Source: Pyrenochaeta sp. MPI-SDFR-AT-0127
Taxonomy: Eukaryota > Ascomycota > Dothideomycetes > Pleosporales > Cucurbitariaceae
Reading direction: 5' to 3'
Length of the DNA: 11,755 nt
NCBI GenBank assembly: GCA_020747015.1
Contig: JAGTJM010000174.1
Span: forward strand, 1-11,755
Within the stretch, counting starts at the first letter, position 1; the number at the start of each line of letters is the position of its first letter. This document shows, piece by piece, positions 8,088 to 11,755 of this stretch. The translations under genes were made by a program, and so were the position numbers. Under the pieces are notes generated by a model. It did not search any database, was not told where the DNA came from, and worked only from the letters and a program-made list of their open reading frames with translations.

Positions 8088-9948
8088 ATGGCCTCCCAAA
8101 CTCCCAAGGTCGGCCTATCCGACCTCCTTCCTCCTCGTCCACGCCCTATCTACCCACTACGCCTTCCTCTGGAGCCTCTCCTAGTCTATGGCGCTTCCTC
8201 AATAACAAACCGCATCGACCTGACCGTAGCCGTGAGGACGTAAAGTCAAGAAAGAGGCGTGCTGCAGACATATGGACACACTTTCGGAAGCCAGAGAATG
8301 ATAAGGCAATGCGTGATAAGTCAGGGCAATCACTGATGTATTGTAAGGACTGTGATGGTTATGGGAAGCCCTGGGCTACTGCTATCACCACTAACGCTAG
8401 AACTCATATGGCGAATCTACATCAAGTCTACGTTGATGTTGAAGAGCCGAAGGGAAAGAAAATACGGCAAGTCTCTCTCCAAACAGCCCTTCAAATGTCG
8501 GTAAAGAATCAGGTAGAGAAGATGTAAGCCGGTATTGGACACATGATTCGAGAATTAGTAATCTCTCATGAACATATAGCTGCAGGCCACCCTCCATCTT
8601 AAACAGACAATCAACATGATATGCACTTCTATAAACAATTTCTTTGTGCACCCACCAAGGCTTTCAGAAGAATGCCGAGGACGTGGAGGAGATTCTTACG
8701 AAGGCGCTTAACAAAGACGCCTTCTACGAGGCACAAATCTAGCTTATTACTCGCCGCCGCTTGCCTTTGAACTGTGTTAAATGGCCAGAATACCAAGCAC
8801 TCCTAATGGCAGTTAATCTAGAGGTCGAAAACCTACTTATCGAGTCACACACTACTATACCTATCCACATTAAGCGAAGCTTTAAAGCACACCACGCTAC
8901 CATTAAGGAGCGCCTACAAAGGGCAAAGTCTCAAATTCACTACTCTATCGATATCTAGTCATCAGCAAATAGGAAATCATTTCTTAGCATCTGCGCGCAA
9001 TTCGTTGGTCACGACTACATCCTCCGCAAAGCTCTCCTCTCCCTCCCACAGTGTCGCTTCTCTCACGGCGGTGAGACGATGGCAAGGCACATTCTCGAGA
9101 CAATACAAGCCTATAAGGTTACAGAGAAGACAGGCTATATTATTGGGGATAATGCTTCAAGTAACGACACTTGCTATAGGGCTATTGCGAATGCTCTTAC
9201 AAAAATTAGGGTGGAATTCAATGCGAAAAAGAGGCGGATTCGATGCAGCGGTCATATAATCAATCTCTCTCTTGATGCCTTCCTCTTTGCAACTACGGTA
9301 GAAGCCCTTAAGGCTGCCATTAACGCTGCAAAAGAGGAGTCAGATATCACTGTGGTTGAAGCATTGCAATGTCAAAACTTTGGGGGTGTAAGAGTTATCT
9401 CATTAATCAAGCTAGGCCTAATACTAAGTAATGACGCTAATTAGTCATGTAGACAAGGTTACATGATCACTGCCTTCATCGCCCATCTTGACATGCAAGA
9501 GCAGCTTCGTGAGAAGAAGGGCGATAAGAAAGGCAAAAGAATTCGACTTCTTAACGAGGCGAGGTAGCAGTCCAGTGGAGCGCTTGGCAGCCTCCATAGT
9601 ATCGCTGTCTATATTCGCTCCTCCACTATATTGACTAATGAGTGGGAGGCACTCGCTGGGAAGCTCCTGGGCATTGATAACGCAACACGCTGGAATTCGT
9701 GGTACAAGCTGATTGCACTGGCGATTGAGAAGCAGGATGCTTTGAATAAGTTCTGTTAAAAGCATCATAGAGCCCTTAGTGGCGCTGTTCTTTCTGCGGA
9801 AGACTGGGAGACTCTTACAATGACTCTTGAATTCTTACGGCCATTTAATCAAGCAACACTTACACAGGAGGCTAACTAGTCATCGCTTGATTAAGCTCTC
9901 TGGACAATGGATATCCTCTTTAAACACTACGAGGAAGTAAAGGTATAT
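8088..9948 (+). pseudogene. hAT-family transposase pseudogene (BED finger plus hAT core), C-terminus missing
   Basis: A candidate ATG is at 8088 (MASQTPKVG). The coding signal moves to another frame by about 8130, suggesting a 1-bp indel. A BED zinc finger follows: IWTHF near 8270, Cys codons at 8342 and 8351, and His codons at 8405 and 8420 (C-x2-C...H-x4-H). From about 8641 a third frame carries the hAT core: KWPEYQALL; SIDI with the first catalytic Asp at 8950-8952, followed by TAG where Trp is expected; GDNASSNDTC with Asp at 9148-9150; RCSGHIINL with its C-x2-H; and DNATRWNSWY. In-frame stops are at 8525, 8600, 8740, 8956, 9442, 9565, 9757, 9877 and 9892; several fit CAG/CAA or TGG turned to TAG/TAA. 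The last Glu and the C-terminal dimerisation domain are absent. The protein cannot be functional. Confidence 0.85.
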
Positions 9949-9978
9949 TGCTAATAAAAAAACTTATTCATACTGCTA

Positions 9979-10021
9979 ACGTGTTCCGCAAGCGAGCCGA
10001 TCAGGCAAGCGAACCGATCAG
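9979..10021 (+). repeat. TIR of the third Fot-like element with two 17-bp tandem units
   Basis: The tip ACGTGTTCC (9979-9987) is followed by GCAAGCGAGCCGATCAG (9988-10004) and GCAAGCGAACCGATCAG (10005-10021), 16 of 17 bases identical. The plan is the same as in the other two elements: 9 bp plus two 17-mers. Confidence 0.82.
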
Positions 10022-10104
10022 CCCCACTGCGCGTCGCCTGTAAAACTACACCTAACTATCGACAATGTATAAAACAATAGCTATAAATCTAACTATATAG
10101 TTCT

Positions 10105-10393
10105 TTAGCGTTTAGGGCACGTTCGAGCGTTATGCTCCGTAGAAGAACACATGCTGCACTGCCGTGGTGCACGGGTTTGTGGTTCCGTACGATGTATACG
10201 AGACTCGGCCTGCACAGCTTCAACGCGGATTTGCTCCTCCACTTCAAGGTTCTGTACACGATCCTGGCCATCCTGGATAGATATAGTACCCCCCCCCTTG
10301 TAATAGTCGTACGACGCGCTGCTAGCTTGCGCTTTTAACGAGCATTTTCAGCTCGAAGCGCGTTAACCTCGGAGTGGTATTCGGTAGAGTCAG
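10105..10393 (-). pseudogene. Fot1/pogo-family transposase, C-terminal remnant
   Basis: Reading leftward, a segment EVNALRAENAR (about 10375-10345) changes frame by one base near 10340, then continues openly through a GGGTISIQDGQ stretch (encoded partly by the run of nine C at 10289-10297) to the stop at 10107-10105. The end carries C-x2-C...EHNARTC, the zinc-knuckle-like tail of Fot-type transposases, matching the ghost motif at 4149-4184. The KxGGTxSIxDGQ-type segment aligns with the KEGTLITKEG segment of that ghost. The frameshift and missing body make it a pseudogene. Confidence 0.78.
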
Positions 10394-10408
10394 TAATAAA
10401 CGGTAACT

Positions 10409-10504
10409 CAGTACTAATTAGCATCAGTAATCGGTACTGATTCTAAATAATAAGTAGAGATTTTCCTCAGTACTAATTGTACTAGGTAATATTCAGTACT
10501 GATT
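10409..10504 (+). repeat. Irregular array of an 11-bp motif, CAGTACTRATT
   Basis: CAGTACTAATT occurs at 10409-10419 and 10468-10478, CGGTACTGATT at 10432-10442 and CAGTACTGATT at 10494-10504, with partial CAGTAAT words at 10391 and 10424. Spacing is uneven (23, 36, 26 bp). This resembles the subterminal repeats of a DNA transposon or the end of a miniature element. The owner is unknown. Confidence 0.55.
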
Positions 10505-11626
10505 GCGTAACGCTATTTTCTTTAGTGTTTAGTTTCGACGCCTTAATACCGTAGCCCTATTAGATAGATAGGTAGTAAGAACTACGTTTCAGCCTCTGTC
10601 TCAGCAGGATATCTTTCGGATAGAATGATTAGTTAGAAGTAATTATAGAATGCTTTCGACACTAAGCGTCTAGTAGCTAATAGATAAATAGTTAGCTACT
10701 AATCTTAAATAATAGCCTATAAACTACCTAGACTAGTCTTAGAAAGGTTCGATAACTCGTTACTCTGTATATAGGTTATCGTCTTTTGCACTTACTAAAG
10801 TTTAATATAATTACTATTACTATATTAACCTTTCTATTATAGCTAAGACTAGAATACCTTTAGATAATCTAATTACTATTACTAATAATAGTAAAGAACG
10901 CTTACTCTTTATAGAGCCTAATTTAGCTATATTATTATGTGCTAGTAGCCCTTTATAGGTACCTACTCCTTCTACTACTACTACCTCCTCCTTCTTTTCC
11001 TAGCTAATATAATATAACGGATCTACTAGAATCTACGTTAAAAGTAGTTTAGTAGCAAGGAGTTTTACCTAAGCTAGATCCTATCCTAGGGCTCTAAATA
11101 GGGTAAGTCCTAATACTATTTTAGAGTATATTCTAAAATATATAAGCTATAGGTACTTTATAGTATATACTCCTATAAAAAGTTATACTATTTAGTAACT
11201 TTAGGGGTTAGTCTATTTAGGTTCCTGGGCCTTAATTATAATAAAATTAGGGTATATAAAAGAGAAGGTTAAGTTATATCTTCTATATAATTTATATAAT
11301 AAAGTTTAATATAATAATATAGGTACTAGAGGGCTCCGAAACGGATCTAAGTGCAACTTAAAGGTATATAGGAGTGCGTGCTACGGTAGATAACTAAGAA
11401 CACCTCTATTCCTATAGGTCTGATACGGAAGGATAAGAAGAACTTATCCTACTATCTACTACTAAAGAGCTATACTTATGTATAGAGAAATAGGGGTAAT
11501 AGGGCCTAATCGGGATAGTATCGGAGGTAGGTCCGATATCCTCTAAATAAACCTCCCTTCTTATAGAAACGCGTGTACGTCTCTATTTCTATATAATATT
11601 CGTTATATTTAATAGAGTAGGTATAG

Positions 11627-11663
11627 TTAGGGTTATATATTAGGGTTAATAGGGCTAGGGTTA
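11627..11663 (+). repeat. TTAGGG-like words
   Basis: TTAGGGTT occurs at 11627-11634 and 11640-11647, with TAGGG at 11650-11654 and CTAGGGTTA at 11655-11663. They are irregularly spaced and lie inside RIP-biased DNA, so chance or an LTR sequence is as likely as an interstitial telomeric remnant. Confidence 0.3.
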
Positions 11664-11681
11664 ACTACGCTAGAGCCGCTA

Positions 11682-11712
11682 AGATAGAATTACTTAAGGG
11701 CTAATTCTATCT
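11682..11712. repeat. Perfect 11-bp hairpin
   Basis: AGATAGAATTA (11682-11692) and TAATTCTATCT (11702-11712) are exact reverse complements around a 9-base loop. Its role is unknown. It may be part of a repeat end. Confidence 0.5.
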
Positions 11713-11755
11713 ATAATGAATAGGTGAAATTACTATAGGGTTAAAAAAAATTTAG

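Larger units (their letters stand above)
7802..9976 (+). mobile_element. Degenerate hAT-superfamily DNA transposon, right end lost
   Basis: The left part has iterated ATTGATAA/TTATCAAT motifs (7802-7898), then a pyrimidine-rich leader (about 7914-8040) and a transposase pseudogene. The exact left terminus and 8-bp target duplication cannot be found because the right end is missing. The transposase homology fades at about 9948 and a Fot1-like TIR starts at 9979 after TA (9977-9978). The element begins within about 35 bp of the stop codon of the rhodopsin-like gene, so it may form that gene's 3' flank. Confidence 0.7.
9979..10393 (-). mobile_element. 3' stump of a third Fot1/pogo-like transposon
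   Basis: A TIR begins at 9979 after TA (9977-9978), and the C-terminal end of a Fot-type transposase follows on the minus strand. The stop codon lies 126 bp from the tip, against 129 bp in the complete copy at 2471-4343. Homology ends near 10393, where an unrelated short-motif array starts, so the DDE core, DNA-binding domain and 5' TIR are gone or outside the window. CA/TG content is near normal in 10110-10330. Confidence 0.78.
10505..11755. other. Partly RIP-mutated, unidentified repeat DNA
   Basis: The stretch is TA-rich and poor in CA/TG, though less extreme than 390-4610 (CAGCCTCTGTCTCAGCAGG near 10590 survives). A protein-like frame without a start spans roughly 10820-10970 on the plus strand (DNLITITNNSKERLLFIEP), and an overlapping one lies on the minus strand. 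Neither matches a family I know. No TIR partner for the element at 9979 was found. A retrotransposon body or LTR is possible. Confidence 0.4.

Noticed and set aside
7882..8243. Plus-strand open frames in the pyrimidine-rich leader of the hAT element
   Set aside because: Their Phe/Leu/Pro-rich content comes from the CT-rich DNA; the real coding signal downstream is in other frames.
10132..10338. Plus-strand open frame of 68 codons
   Set aside because: It is antisense to the transposase C-terminal remnant, whose zinc-knuckle motif is on the minus strand.
10409..10504. CRISPR array
   Set aside because: The repeats are only 11 bp, unevenly spaced, and lie in eukaryotic transposon DNA.
10745..10760. 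tRNA B-box-like GGTTCGATAAC
   Set aside because: There is no matching A box or cloverleaf around it, and the sequence is in RIP-biased repeat DNA.

Overview
The window looks like a transposon-rich stretch of a filamentous ascomycete genome that carries heavy repeat-induced point mutation (RIP). Four things support this: short GT-AG introns with CTAAC-like branch sites; Fot1/pogo, hAT and Ty3/gypsy transposon remains; a fungal rhodopsin-domain membrane protein gene; and long blocks in which CpA and its complement TpG have almost vanished while CpG survives. In 1921-2280, for example, I count no CA and a single TG. The species cannot be named from this sequence.

Layout: (a) 1-387 is the 5' end of an unmutated Fot1-like transposon on the minus strand; the first 98 codons of its transposase are open and run off the left edge. 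(b) 390 to about 4610 is a RIP-saturated block. It holds the 3' part of a Ty3/gypsy chromovirus pol on the plus strand (integrase tail plus chromodomain), a purine tract and a probable LTR. A complete but ruined Fot1-like element of the same family as (a), with both TIRs and flanking TA, is nested to the right at 2471-4343. (c) About 4620-6210 has ordinary base composition and no gene I can recognise. (d) 6211-7767 is a six-exon gene that can be reconstructed in phase throughout. It predicts a 379-residue seven-helix protein of the fungal rhodopsin-domain (SAT4/PTH11-like) class and is the only apparently intact complete cellular gene here. (e) 7802 to about 9976 is a decayed hAT element: iterated subterminal motifs, a BED-finger/hAT transposase pseudogene with many stops, and a lost C-terminus. 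(f) 9979 to about 10393 is the 3' stump of a third Fot1-like element, minus strand, with the same TIR architecture. (g) 10394-11755 is partly RIP-mutated repeat DNA with a short iterated motif, TTAGGG-like words and a hairpin.

The order of events can be partly read. The gypsy element and the 2471-4343 Fot copy were RIP-mutated, and the left Fot copy abuts the mutated gypsy DNA at its TA target without sharing its base bias, so it probably arrived later. The most unusual signal is in the Fot TIRs. Each has a 9-bp tip followed by two head-to-tail 17-bp units that match each other within a TIR (or nearly so) but differ between the three elements, as expected if the pair evolves in concert, perhaps as paired transposase binding sites. 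I found no evidence for a wholly new biological system.
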